Assembly: GCF_902167145.1 (NCBI RefSeq)
Contig: NC_050096.1
Location: forward strand, 267,614,622-267,678,621
Direction: 5' to 3'
From: Zea mays
Taxonomy: Eukaryota; Streptophyta; Magnoliopsida; Poales; Poaceae
DNA length: 64,000 nt
Shown here one piece after another: positions 36,252 to 49,000 of the stretch (positions within the stretch are counted from its first letter, which is position 1; each line of letters begins with the position of its first letter). The position numbers and the translations under genes were made by a program. Under the pieces are notes generated by a model that saw nothing but the letters and a program-made list of their open reading frames with translations, searched no databases and had not been told where the DNA came from.

Positions 36252-37086
36252 ATTACTTTATATTTTTGTTACTGTCCTTTCATTTGAATCTATAGGATGG
36301 TCAAAGTGGCTGATGAAAGAGGAGAAAGAAACAAAACAGTTGGTTTCTTGTTACTTGTAAGTGGTTAAACTGAAATACAAATGGATGTAAGATTGAATGA
36401 AAGCTTTAGCTCAGTTACCAGATTATGATTGCAAGCATTTACTCCTTGACATGCCTTCACACTTCGTTGACGCGGAACTGGATAAACGAATGCCTTCAAA
36501 GTTCACTTCCGGTTGGTCACTTGGTCTTCATGCCGTACCTGGTCATCGTCCAGCTTCAGCACTTCAATTACATATAGCTTAGTACGCAGAGGCAACAAAG
36601 ATAAAATTGACCCTAGGAAGTTTTTACCTTGGCTGGAAGAAATACTCTTGCCACCGCAAACAAAACCTCCGCGGCGATTCCTAGCTGCATTCTATATTTC
36701 TATGTGGGGTTAGTTGCAGATAAACATAGCACGTCAATAATGCAACTCCTGCAAATAACTTTTGGATAATTTCGATGATAGACCACCTTCACAGCATATA
36801 GACATTACAACATTGTTAAACAGAATCATGAAGAAGAGCCAACACAGGGGAGAACGACGGGAAGAAAAGAACACACTACTTTCTTCTCTATCTCAACAGG
36901 GCGACGCATTTCAATAACACCCTACACTGTTTATGTTGTACACACCTATCTAGAAAAGACAGAAAAAAACTGAAAAGAAAGCTGATTAGTTACACGGAGG
37001 GACCGATCTAATCAGTTGCCATCAACCATACCGAGAAGGAGCTAGGCAATGATCTACAAAAATGCTACCAGGGTGAAAACTTCAAA
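36008..37086. other. Convergent spacer holding the 3' UTRs of the NPF and FLO6 genes
   Basis: Two genes end toward each other here. A (CT)n run lies at 36212-36248. No other gene is supported, and no canonical polyadenylation signal could be assigned with confidence. Confidence 0.6.
36212..36248. repeat. (CT)n microsatellite downstream of the NPF gene
   Basis: About 37 bases of uninterrupted CT repeats lie some 205 bp after the NPF stop codon. Confidence 0.93.
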
Positions 37087-40000
37087 TCAAGTGACAAGCA
37101 GAAGGTTGTTTTCATGCCCATTGTTGTGCACAGTGGGTCGCAGCGGATCATTCTTCCAAACACCATCAACAATAAACTTAATCTGGAGCACAGTCAGAAA
37201 CTATCAGACGATGTAAGCATATAAATGATTGGGTGTAAAAGGGCAGATGATTACCTCATATCTACCAGGGTACAGTCTCAGATTTAAGGAAAACATGCCG
37301 TTTTCTGATCTTTCCAACTTTCTCTGCAGTGACGTTTGAATTAAATTATCATCCTTAGAAAATGAGATGGCAATGATGAATAAGTAAAATGAGGATTGTC
37401 TTTCAAATATATGGGTACCATCATGCAAGCAGAGTTACACTAGTGCCAGTAGATTTCCTTTGCAACCATCGACTTTGAATTTGTTGCTTCAAAACAAAAT
37501 AAAAGTACGCCTTTTGGTTCAAAATGTGCTTTGGTCCTTGCAATGACCGCAAACATGGATCGGTGAACCTCTCTTTTTTTCTCTAATACGCAGGAGACTT
37601 GCGCATCTTTTATATTAAGGAGAGAAAAAGATCCAGAGTGGACTAGTAAAAGAAAGCCACCTCACGGTGGCCAGAATCTAGAGTACAAAAACACATCCAT
37701 GACAAACAACACAGAACTCACCCCAGCACTAGCTAGACAAAGAACTCTACAACACAACTAGACCAGGAGCTCATCAACCTGAAGGAAAGACAGAGCTTTG
37801 GCCCCAGCCAAACACCAGAGGACGGCTTCCTCCCTTGCTGCCCAAAGAGCCACAACCAGACTTGGACTGCAGCCATTGAACACACACCTGTTACTATGCT
37901 TCCAGATAATCCAAGCTTTAGGAGAATTGAAGCCTTTCCTGCTGCTTTGTCCACTCTGAAACTGCTACTCATCCAACATGTCTCAAAAGAACGGTCCTCC
38001 TGTTGGGAGCAAAGGCCTAGCCAACCTCCAATAGGGGAAGCTAGACCCACGCTCTGCAGGTCCCTTCCGCATACTGGAGTGCATCGGGAAGGTCGCCTAC
38101 CGACTACAGCTACCAGAGGGCGCCCGTCTCCACGACGTGTTCCATGTGGGTCTGCTGAAGTGCCACAAGGATGGAAGATTCGATTCCTCCATTCCTGACT
38201 GGCTTCAGCAATGGCAGTAATAGCTAACCCCTCCCTTGTGTAATATGTCTATCTGTATGCTCTAACAACTGTATTTTTTCTAGTTTTAATAAAATTTTCA
38301 GTAGGGGTTCCCCCCTCCTGTTCTCTCAAAAAAAAAGTGCCACAAGGGTGATCCCCCTACCGAGCGAGCATCCATTCCCCCAGTTCATGATGGACACCTC
38401 CTGCCTGCACCAACCAAAGCTCTGAGGGCTCAGCTTCATCGGGGCACCTGGCACATCCTAGTGCAGCGGCAAGGGCTTCCTCAAGAGGAGGCAACCTGGG
38501 AGGAACTTGACAACTTCGCCGCCTCTACCCCAACTTCCAGCTCGAGGACGAGCTATTTGCGCAGACCGGGAGAGATGTTATGGTCGGCCACCAATATAGG
38601 CACCAACCATAGGTCACAGCTAGCCAGGGAGATTAGATAAGGCTTATCTAATAGAATAGAGATTATCTTAGGATTAGTTAGATAAAGATAAGAGATTATC
38701 TAAGATAGTTGGATATGATCTCTTATCCTTAGATCAAGATAGGATCTAGCAGGGATATAAATACTTGTAAGGATCATCTAATGGAATCAAGCAGAAGCAG
38801 CAATTGTTGCTACCTGCGCCCAGCAGCAGCACTCGCCTCCTCTCTGTGAATCGCTGTGAATCGCCCAGGAACACCCAGCCACGGCGCCCGTGTGCCGTGA
38901 TCCCCAGCCTACTCCATCTCCTCACCCCTATTCCCTACGCGACATCAGCCTGCTCCATCTCCTCACCCCTATTCCCTACGCGACATCCCCGGTAGGATCA
39001 GGAATCCTATCAATCTGGTATCGGCAATGTCAGGTCCTCCACCCATCACCTCCACGCCACCAGCGACATCTATGCCCCCCACAACCCACCACATCCATTG
39101 TCCTCCATTTCCCTTACCCACGCCACCCATAACCCTAGATTCCGTCGCACAGGAGGTCACCGATCTCACCCGATCCATGGCAGCCATCACCACCTTCCTA
39201 TCCAACACTTTCCTACCATCCAGCAACCCAACACAGCAACACATCCAGCAGCTGCCACCAGCCTTACCACCAGCGTCAGTTCCCCAGCTCCTAGGACCCA
39301 CCCAGACAACCAGCAACCCCGTCCCTATCCACCTCCTGCCCATGCCACCATCACCATTGCCAATTCCGTCATACGTCCTGCCACTACCACAACCCCCGCA
39401 ATACACGATGGCAACAATCTCAACCACGGCCGCACAACCCAACCCTAGCCCCAGCGGGGTTTTTATGGCGGGGTCGATGGAACTTTAATTTATAGGGAGC
39501 CAACCAATGACTGTGGCAGCCCTGCCATCCAGCATTACCAGGGCATCGCCCCAGACCCAGCATTCGCCATGACTCAGCCTCGTTTCTACAAACTAGAGTT
39601 CCCCACCTACGATGGCACGACAGATCCCCTTCCACTGGATAAATCAGTGCGGGCAGTTGTTCCGTGGTCAGCGGACGCGGACCTCGGATTGAACGTGACT
39701 GGCCTCCTACCACCCTTGAGCAGAACGAAGTAATGCCCGCATGGGAATGCTTCCGGGAACTGTGCACCCTCCGCTTCGGGCCAACCGTGCGGGGTACATG
39801 TCTCTTTGAGTTGGCACGCCTTCCGTTCACCTTCACGGTACAGGACTACGCCGACCGCTTCAACGTTGTACTGTGCGACACCCACAATTTCTCAGCGGCA
39901 TAGAAGGCAGAGTTGTTCGTCGGTGGCCTTCCAGATTGATGTCGAGCTTCGGGAGCCACGAGACCTACAGACTGCGATGTACTTGGCACGGGCTTTCGAA

Positions 40001-43000
40001 ACACGCGCAAACGCCGGCATCACCAACCCGCAGCGTCAAGCCTTCCCCACGCCAAGGCCCGACGCCGTTCCATTGTCTGCCTCTGACCCCCGCGGCACAA
40101 GCGAGTGCGCAGGCACCAACACATCAAGCCGGCGCAGGCGGTCTGGACGGTGCTGCGACCACCCGAACTGTAACAAAAATGGACCCGGGCCATTTGGCTA
40201 AAGAGATTTTGATGTTTGATGATCAACATAACCTGTGGACTAATATGTTTGCTAGTGTTTATGTTTATAGTTCACAGGATACGAAGAGGATTGGACTAAG
40301 GCACTAAGGATGCAACACCTTCAAAAGAAGACATAAAAGAAGCATAGAAGTCCAAGACTCAAGAATAAAAGAAGCCCAAGGAAACAACGAAGAAATCCAT
40401 GAAGTGGCCAGTCAGCCAGCGCACTGGTGGGACACCGGTCAGTCTGCGTAGAGAGGCCCACAACGGACGCTCTCGGGCTGTAGCACCGGACAGTCTGGGC
40501 AACGGTCGGATCCAATGGTCGACTGCTACAGATCTCAACGGTCGGTTGACGTGGCAAGACACCGGACAGTGAACAGTGCATGTCCGGTGTTCACTGGACT
40601 GTCCGGTGCGTCCATCGACAGAAAGATGTTGCTTCTGTCCAACGACTATAATTGTGGGGGAGGCTATAAATACCCCCCAACCGGCCATTTCAAGGTGTGG
40701 GAGCCCAAACAACATACCAAGGCATATTGTAGACATTTCCAAGTGCTCAAACACCCAAGTGCTTAATAGAATCACTCGGTGATTAGCATAGGTGCTTTGC
40801 GAAGTGCTTAGGTTAGTTAGACCGTATTAGCTGAGTGAGTGAGTTTAGAAAAACCACACAACCCCTCGGCTCTTGCGCGAGTTGTTGTAATTGTATCGAG
40901 TGGGACGAGAGTCTTGCGAGACCGTGACAACGTGTTTGTGTCACGGCCGCCACCGTATACTGGATGGAACGAGGCCCGTGGCGTTTCGACCGGAAGCACG
41001 ATAGTGGAGACAACGGGGAGCGTCCGAGAGGAGCCGGAAGCGGAGCAACACTTGCGTGTGGAGAAGGCCCGCGACTCTTTACGGAGTTACTCGACTGTGG
41101 TGCTTGGCCCTCGCGTGAGCTTCCCTTTGCGTAGGAAGCAATCTTGATGAAACTATGCACAAGATTGATCGGACAAAAATCCTTGACATGGGAAGCACCC
41201 TCCAGTTTTTGAGGCAGAGTAATATAGGTTGAATTTAACAAACCCATGCTCCTAAACTTTCGGGCCCAAACACAACATAAAGCTTCCAACAGGTCTGTTT
41301 TGATGATGGGCTAGTAAGCTTTATAGAACCTGCAAGTGTGCCATCATGACCCAAGGATTTGTTGGATGGGAGGTGTTTGATAGTTTCCAACAATTCTTTT
41401 GAAAAAGGAGCATCAAGAGCACTGAGATCATAAAAAAGAATCCCAAGAGCATCTAGGTCCACCGTAACATGTCTGCCTTCAGCAGAACTAATTATCCCAT
41501 GATAAAAGTCGAAAAAAGCAACAGTCTTGTCCTCCTGAGAAGTCAGGGGACGTCCCTCCTCATCATTAACAACCGTTATGAAAATATTCCTCTTTCTAAA
41601 ACTTGCTTGGGCATGAACAAGGAAGTATTAGCATCTCCATCTTTAAGCCATGTGATTCTTGATCTCAAACGGGCAATAGTCCGCGAGAGAGAAGATAGGG
41701 CTAAGAAATGTTTCTTGAGAGAATTCCTAAGCTAAACTTCAGCAGTGGATAAACCACGATTATCTTGGGCCATCTCCAACCTCATTGAACCCAACATTAT
41801 TATACCCACCTACTGACCACTAAGAAGTTTGAAAAATCCAGCACAATGCATACAAAGATCTATGGTCCTACTGACAAGCGTTCTTGCCCACAAACAATTT
41901 AGCTGCTAATCAGTAGTAATAAACATCAAAATTATTTTTTGTTCTAGAATGTAATCAAGACATTGCACTATGCGCTATCATGAATCTAACAATGTGTTAG
42001 CACACAATTCAAAGCAGATATACAAATAATGATATCCACATAGTTAGAATTTTCGTTCGAGAAAAAACATAGTTAGAATTTTCCCCTCTAAAAATGTAAA
42101 TATAAGTTCTTTTGGACATCAACAATCTATTAAGTGGAACTTTGAGTAGTAATTTCTATGAAAAATGTCTTTTCAAAAAAAAAATCTATGAAAATGTCAT
42201 TGAAAATACATATTATGTACTTTTTCAAGATGAATGTACGAACATCAATCCTACGTTGTCAATCTACCTAGCGCCTCACATATTAATTGTTGGAAATAAT
42301 CTTGTGTGTCTCGGTGTATGCTAGTGTCTAGGTTCATAGCGTTTACTTAGCTAGATTCAACTGTGAGTGTTGGAATATGAGTGAATTGTCCACCTCTTTC
42401 AATTAGCTTAAGCTTTTGGATTAAAGTGGTTGGTGCATGCAACTTAATATGGTATCAAATCCAAAGGTCTTGAGTTCGAATCCTGATTTGCGTAATTAAA
42501 TAAAATAATTGTTGCTCGCTCATATTCCTAACTCTTCGAAGCGAAAGGAAAAACCCCCACTTTTTGGAGGCCACGGAGAATCGAAAATGGCGATAAGATT
42601 CTTCACGAACATGAAATGCAGCAGGGGAACCCCCAAGAATTGCTTGAAGAGCTAAACTAACTGAATGCTCAAAGGGTTTAAGGTCCCGTTTGTTTCCTTT
42701 TATTTTGAGGAATTGGAATCCTACTAATGGAATATACTATTTTTTTAGAATGTGACATTCCACCACTTTTCAAAGTTATCATATAAACCTATCCCAAATT
42801 CATGGGGTGAGAGATGGAAATTGATTCTATAAATTTACATGCTATTTTTCCGATGCACAACTTATAGCACATTCTTCTACTTGCTTCGCTATAACATAAA
42901 TGTAGTATATAACTATCTCCCTTATATGATTTAGGATAATGTACAAATATATTACATATATAAATATATAAACTTAATTAGTTTGGTCTAAATTATAATT

Positions 43001-46000
43001 ATTAAAATGGAATTCAATTCCAACGAAACAAACGGGGCCTAAAAGTAAATCTTTGAAAGACCGCAATCAAAAGAAACGAGCCATCAACGCAAGCAGAAGG
43101 ATGATGCACTGAAGAAGCAAACCTGCGGAGCACTTCCTTTTGAAATTCCAAACCAGGGGATGGGTCTAAGTCATGAGCTCGAAGAAGCGGACGATCATCC
43201 GGATCCATCGCCAAGAGAAGCAGGGGAGGAGGAAGAAGGAAAAGGATGAAAGAGGAAAGGCGAGAAGAGAAGGAGAAGCTTGAAAGGAGAAGCAGATCAT
43301 AGGAAACCTCCATTGGCCAAGTGCCAAAGGAGAGCCGGAGCAAGGGCGAGAAGGATGACGGAGGTGGAGACGAGAGAGGCGGAGAGGAGCGGACGGTGAG
43401 GAGAGAGGGGACGCGGGAGCCCATTTGATTTGTTATATTAGAAGGCCATGTTGCTGTTCTTCTACAACATATCATAGGGTACAGGTGCATCTATGGAACA
43501 TAAGTGTAGTATAGCTGAACTTAGGTTTCTGATATCCAGTTACCCACATCGAAGTCACTGTTATTGCCTTTATCATCGTCCAATCCTCATAAGACAGCAT
43601 AAATAATAACTGAAATCAAATATTATATCTACTACTCTTTTCTGTAAAAAATGATAAAATCTCCAGATGTTTAAAATCTCTCTACCAGTCTAAAGGGATA
43701 GATATCCAAATCTAGCGACCTACCCCTGTCGAAATCTGGCTACACCTGCTCCCAGATCATTAGATCAACCACCATTTGCCAGTCTGGCCCCATTCATCCT
43801 TGTGCCTACAATGTTTCTGCATTCATATACTCAGGGGTTATCATTTTCTGTTTTCTTTTAGTAGTTGACATATGGTATAATGTGATTGATGTGTGGACAC
43901 ACCAGCCATACAAGTTTCCATTTAGCAGTTTTTTTTACAACTGATCTTGTCTGAGCTTGTTTGTGATGCATTGGCAACATATTAATCACACGTCACACAA
44001 TGTCCTAGGCTCCTAGCAGTATATTGCATTCCCAACATTCACAAAGCCAATACCAGAAGCTATATGGTTTGCATCGTATCTTTAACAACACCTAAATTTA
44101 TTAGAATAAACTTAATAGAATACTAAGGACGACAACAACAACAACAAAGAGTAATTTTTCAGTTTTACAATACAGATTGGAGTAGGCACTTACTTGACTT
44201 GTCCAGCCATCAAAGGACCCAACCACTAAAACATCTGAAGCAGGGTTGGCCCACATAATACAGACAGTACGGAGCTCACTCAGTGCCTTCTCAACTTTAT
44301 CAAGCCTCCTTTGTTTATCTTCAATTATTTTGTTCCTTTCACTGATGATGTGATAGATATTTAATAGAGTAAGTACGAGAAAATGAGATGAAATACGAAG
44401 CATGGACGATTAATGTGAAAGCATACATTATCTCAAGAGCCATCTTCCCTTCTAACACAGCTATTTTAGCCCGGATTGATCTTAACTCCTCCTGAGCTTG
44501 CATTACCTTTGTCTCCTCAAATTCCCAATCATCAGAGATGTCATCCAACACAGTTGCTCCATTACTATTTGACTGAAAAGGTAAAAAATAACAAATTAAG
44601 AAAGCCTGCTTGTTTAGAGAGAGAAATATAATTCCATTATTAAGATCAAGATGAGAAACATATCGGAGATATAACTTAGACAGCTGCTATATAACCATTT
44701 GAGTGGAAAAGGAAACAAGATATTTAGAGTGGCAGTTAGAAAGTGCAATGCCTTTAGAAACATCAACAATTTCCCGAGGTCATTACTGATAGACTATTTG
44801 CTTATTATGCCATGTTGTGCTTCCAAAAACTTTGAAACATCAACTGATTTGGAGCTACCTACAGACAAAAAAAATCAATAGTGCACATAGTACACAATGC
44901 TTCCAATGCTCTCTGTTTGTGTGTGCGTTGGGGGTCAGGTTTATTGATGTACAGAAAATAAAACAAAACATATCAGGTCAGTTCAACCATGTCAAGTAAA
45001 GGGCTAGCAACTGTAGAACAGGTAAAGGAAAGTGAATGCAATAAAAAAATTGAACAGGAATAAGTCTCTTACACACCAAATCTGATAAAACTTTGTCAAA
45101 TCTTGATCTTAATGTCTTGAGAGCAGCAGAAAGGTCCAATTCCAGAATTTGAAGCCGTGAATGTATCTCATCTCTTCCAGTGCCAACACCATCGCTAGAA
45201 AAATCGCTTACAGCCACACCATTAGATGACCTGTGAATGTCATTTTGCACGGATGCAATGTCATCATGTCGGGATACTTTTCTTCTTTCAATAGGTAAGA
45301 CCTCAGCAGCTGCAGAAATTAAATGTGTCAACAGCAAACAATTATGTAACAAATATAGAATAAACATGCGAAGCAGACATGTAACCTTCAAAATGAGATA
45401 AATCGCCCTTGCCAAGGGTCCATGTTTGCCATGCATCATCGTTCGAACCCTGAAAGGTGCTGTTGCCCTCTATTGTTCCATTTTGAGAATGAGATCCATG
45501 GACACTTCCATTCTCAGGAGCCCTTGGAATATGCCTGCCACCAGCCGCTGTATGGCTAGGAGCGCCACTGTTGCCCGCTAAAGAGTACATATGCAACATA
45601 GTTGCATCATTTTAGTTAAATATACAAAAATGAGATGCAATGATCAAAGATGAGGACAGAAAAAAAGAGTGCTAGCAAAGCTAAATCTTGTTTGTAGTTC
45701 ATAGCCCACTTGAGGGAAAGGCTAAAGATAACTGCTGTGAACCTTCTGCTGATGCAAATAAAAAAGAACAGAACGAAATAACTCAGTGGTGCTTTTGCTA
45801 TTGGTCAAAATTTCAATAACAACGTGAATGGCTGTGAACAGTTAAAATGAACATCAGTGATGCGATGGATCACAGAATAACCATAAATTGCTGCCACTAT
45901 TCAATTTTCACTTGGCTGACAAAAAGGTTATATTTGCTGTGTAGCCTTAAATGGACAGCAGCCAGACCATCGTGACATATTTAATTACACGTGTAAAAAG

Positions 46001-49000
46001 ATAATTTGTAGAAAATTGTCCACTAGAGACAATATTAGGAAACTCCCGCAGAGAACCGTCCAAACAGTAAATTCCTGCCCTTCATGATGCTCACTGAATT
46101 CCCTGGAACTTCTTCCCTCGCTTTCTTATTTTTGTGAAGCAAGGATTATAGCACTAAAAGAAGCTATCCACAACAACTATCACAATGTGGTTTATGCAAC
46201 AATGAGCTCCTTGATACACAAAAACAACTGAACTGTTGTAACCAAAACTATGTCATAGAAGAATGCTTCCATTATGCTCTGTTGACGCTTTTTCGGAGCG
46301 CCAATCACTCAAGAAGAACCGGCGGCGGTGCCCTCTGCACAGGGGCGGACGGTCCGCGCGCAGGGGCCGGACGGTCCGCGGCCTGGTGCGAGGCGGCGGC
46401 GCTCTCTGGTCAGACGCGGACGGTCCGCGGCACAGGGCCGGACAGTCCGCGACCTGGTGCAGGAGCTCGGGTTCCCTGCCTGACGGCCGGACGGTCCGCG
46501 CCCTAGGGCCGGACGGTCCGCGCGTGCGCAGGGGCGGCGGTAGATCGCCGACGGCGCCTGGATCTCACTCCCGGGAGGGACCCCGTCGGGGAGGAGAGAT
46601 CCTAAGAGTTGTCTAGGCTCGGGCAGGCCGACCTAGACTCCTCTAATCGACGTAGAGTCGAGGAGAGGCGGAGAATTTGGGGATTGGAATACTAAACTAG
46701 GGCTAAACTAGAACTAGACTAGAACTACTCCTAATGCATAAGGTAAAAACGAGTAATAGACTTGATTTGTTCGATTGTTGGGGGTTTTAATCGGCCGTAG
46801 CCCTTCATCTATATAAAGGGGGAGGTCTGGATCCGCTTCCAACTGATTTCCGAGTTAATCCCGCGGTTTTAGGTAACAAATCCCGCGAGAAACTAGGAAC
46901 CCTAACTGACTCTGCGCACGCGCGGACCGTCCGCGCCACCACCGCGGACGGTCCGGACCGCGAACCGTCCGGCCTCCGGGCCGGACCGTCCGCACGGTCA
47001 TTTTGGGTTCGAACATATGCCCCCCTGCCTTTTGGTGAAGGTTGACGAACCAAAAGCATATGAACTAAACCTGATGTAAGTCACCGGCTTTTCGATATGG
47101 AGATTATTCAATAAAGCACCAATATAAAGGCCGTTTCGGATTGTATCTTTCTCGGCCATGACCATTTGATCAATGGATCAAAAGGAATAGAATGGAGGTG
47201 CCCCCCAGTCTGGATAGACGAAGGGATTATACATGTACCATGGATTCATCATCGTGCCATTCCATGTTTGAACAAGATAATATACCGACGATGAGTAAAT
47301 AGGTGGAAAGTACCCTGGTCTCATAGAATGAATAGGCGATGCTTGTTGTGTCGCCTTTTGGGCCGTTTTGTTTAACCGTTTTGTTTTAGCAGGTGGCCAG
47401 GGTTTCTTTGTTGACCGATCACGTGGAACAGTCTTTTTGCTAGCATTTTTGGAGAGCAACTGATCAAAAGTAGGATCGGCTTTGATCAGCCGATTATATG
47501 TGCTTTGACCTTGCGTCTTTTTTCTTGCTTTATGTAGAGGTTGACGCCTTTGGTCATAGGGGGACTGTCCGGCTGAGTTAGCCGGACCGTTTGTCTGAGC
47601 ACCGGATCGTCCGCACGTAGGTGCCGGACCATCTACGATGTTCGGGCTAGGCTGATGTGTTTGGTTCATTAACTGTGCCTGCCCCCCAGTGTCTTCGGAT
47701 TTTTTAGCCTTCTCGTCCGAAGCCTTTCGAGCAATCTCCTTTTGTGATATATCTGACATGCGGGGATCGCCAATGACGATACCCTTGCCTTTGCCTTTAT
47801 CGGCCATTTCGGGCCGAACCAAGACCTTTTTGCATGTGAGTTCTATTGTATTAACAGGAAAGGGTTGTGTGTCTACTTGCATCTCCTGAAAAGCCAATCG
47901 ACCCTCATTTATGGCCGATTGTATCTGTCGACGAAAAACATTACAATCATTGGTGGCATGAGAAAAGGAATTATGCCACTTACAATAAGCACGCCTCTTT
48001 AATTCATCAGGAGGAGGAATAGTATGAGTTAATTTAATGTTGCCGTTTTTCAGTAACTCGTCAAATATTTTATCGCATTTGGCAACATTAAACGTAAACT
48101 TAACTTCTTCTTGTCGATTCTTTCGAATCGACTGTAAAGCAGAACATGGTGAAGGTTTAGCCTGCCCAGGCCAAACCAGTTCGGCGGTGTATACATCCGT
48201 GGATTCATCGTCCGAGTTATCGTATCCCACTAGATGCATCTTATGGCTAGCCGATTTTGATGTTTCCTTACTTCGGCTTTCACATGTCATAGCCCGCTGG
48301 TGCAAGTGCACTAGCGAAAAGAATTGAGTGCCATCTAATTTTTCTTTTAAGTAGGGTCGCAACCCATTGAAAGCTAGCCCTGTTAGTTGTTTTTCCGCGA
48401 CATGAATCTGAAAGCATCGGTTTCTAGTGTCCCGGAATCTCCGGATATAGTCATTAACCGATTCTTCAGGCCCCTGTCGGACTGAAGCTAAGTCAGCCAA
48501 TTCTAACTCATGTTCTCCTGAGAAGAAGTGCTCATGAAATTTCTGCTCTAATTCTTCCCAAGAGTTAATAGAATTTGGTGGCAAAGCAGCGTACCATGCA
48601 AATGCAGTATCAGTAAGGGACAGCGAGAATAAACGAACGCGGTAGGCTTCCCCATCAGCCAATTCTCCCAAGTGTGCTATGAATTGGCTTATATGTTCGT
48701 GTGTGCTTTTCCCACTTTCACCAGAAAACTTAGAGAAGTCTGGTATTCTAGTTCCCTGTGGGTATGGTACGGTGTCGAATCGGTGGCTATAAGGCTTCCG
48801 ATACGATTGCCCTGTACCTGACACACTAACACCGAGTTTGTCCCTGAACATCCCGGCTACCTCGTCTCTGACCCTCTCTGCCATGTCTGGCGACCATCCA
48901 TTGAGTTTGTGGGTGGAGATTTCAGGTTGCCTGACATTACTCTGTCGGCTTTCCTCCCAGGTATGTTTGAGGTGTGTGTTAGGTGTCCTATTAATGTCAC

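Larger units (their letters stand above)
38041..40195 (+). mobile_element. Rearranged Gypsy (chromovirus-like) fragment: pol end, LTR, PBS, gag start
   Basis: At 38050-38170 and 38348-38570 the plus strand encodes the integrase tail and chromodomain-like end ([21 protein letters not shown], then [11 protein letters not shown]). A purine-rich stretch is followed by one LTR at 38576-39012 (TGTTATGGTCGG...CCTATCA), a PBS-like TGGTATCGGC, and the start of gag at 39027 (MSGPPPITS, later [10 protein letters not shown]). The gag frame is broken by frameshifts after about 39488. Having internal sequence on both sides of a single LTR indicates a tandem or recombined array, not one element. Confidence 0.7.

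Noticed and set aside
38905..38986. CRISPR-like direct repeats
   Set aside because: There are only two adjacent copies without spacers, inside an LTR of a plant retrotransposon.
42455..42500. tRNA gene suggested by GTTCGAATCC
   Set aside because: No cloverleaf or acceptor stem could be built. The position after a PBS-like TGGTATC suits an LTR-element remnant better.
43014..43490. Minus-strand ORF of 158 codons in FLO6 intron 6
   Set aside because: It is low-complexity Ser/Pro/Leu sequence, overlaps a MITE end and has no domain or supporting splice sites.
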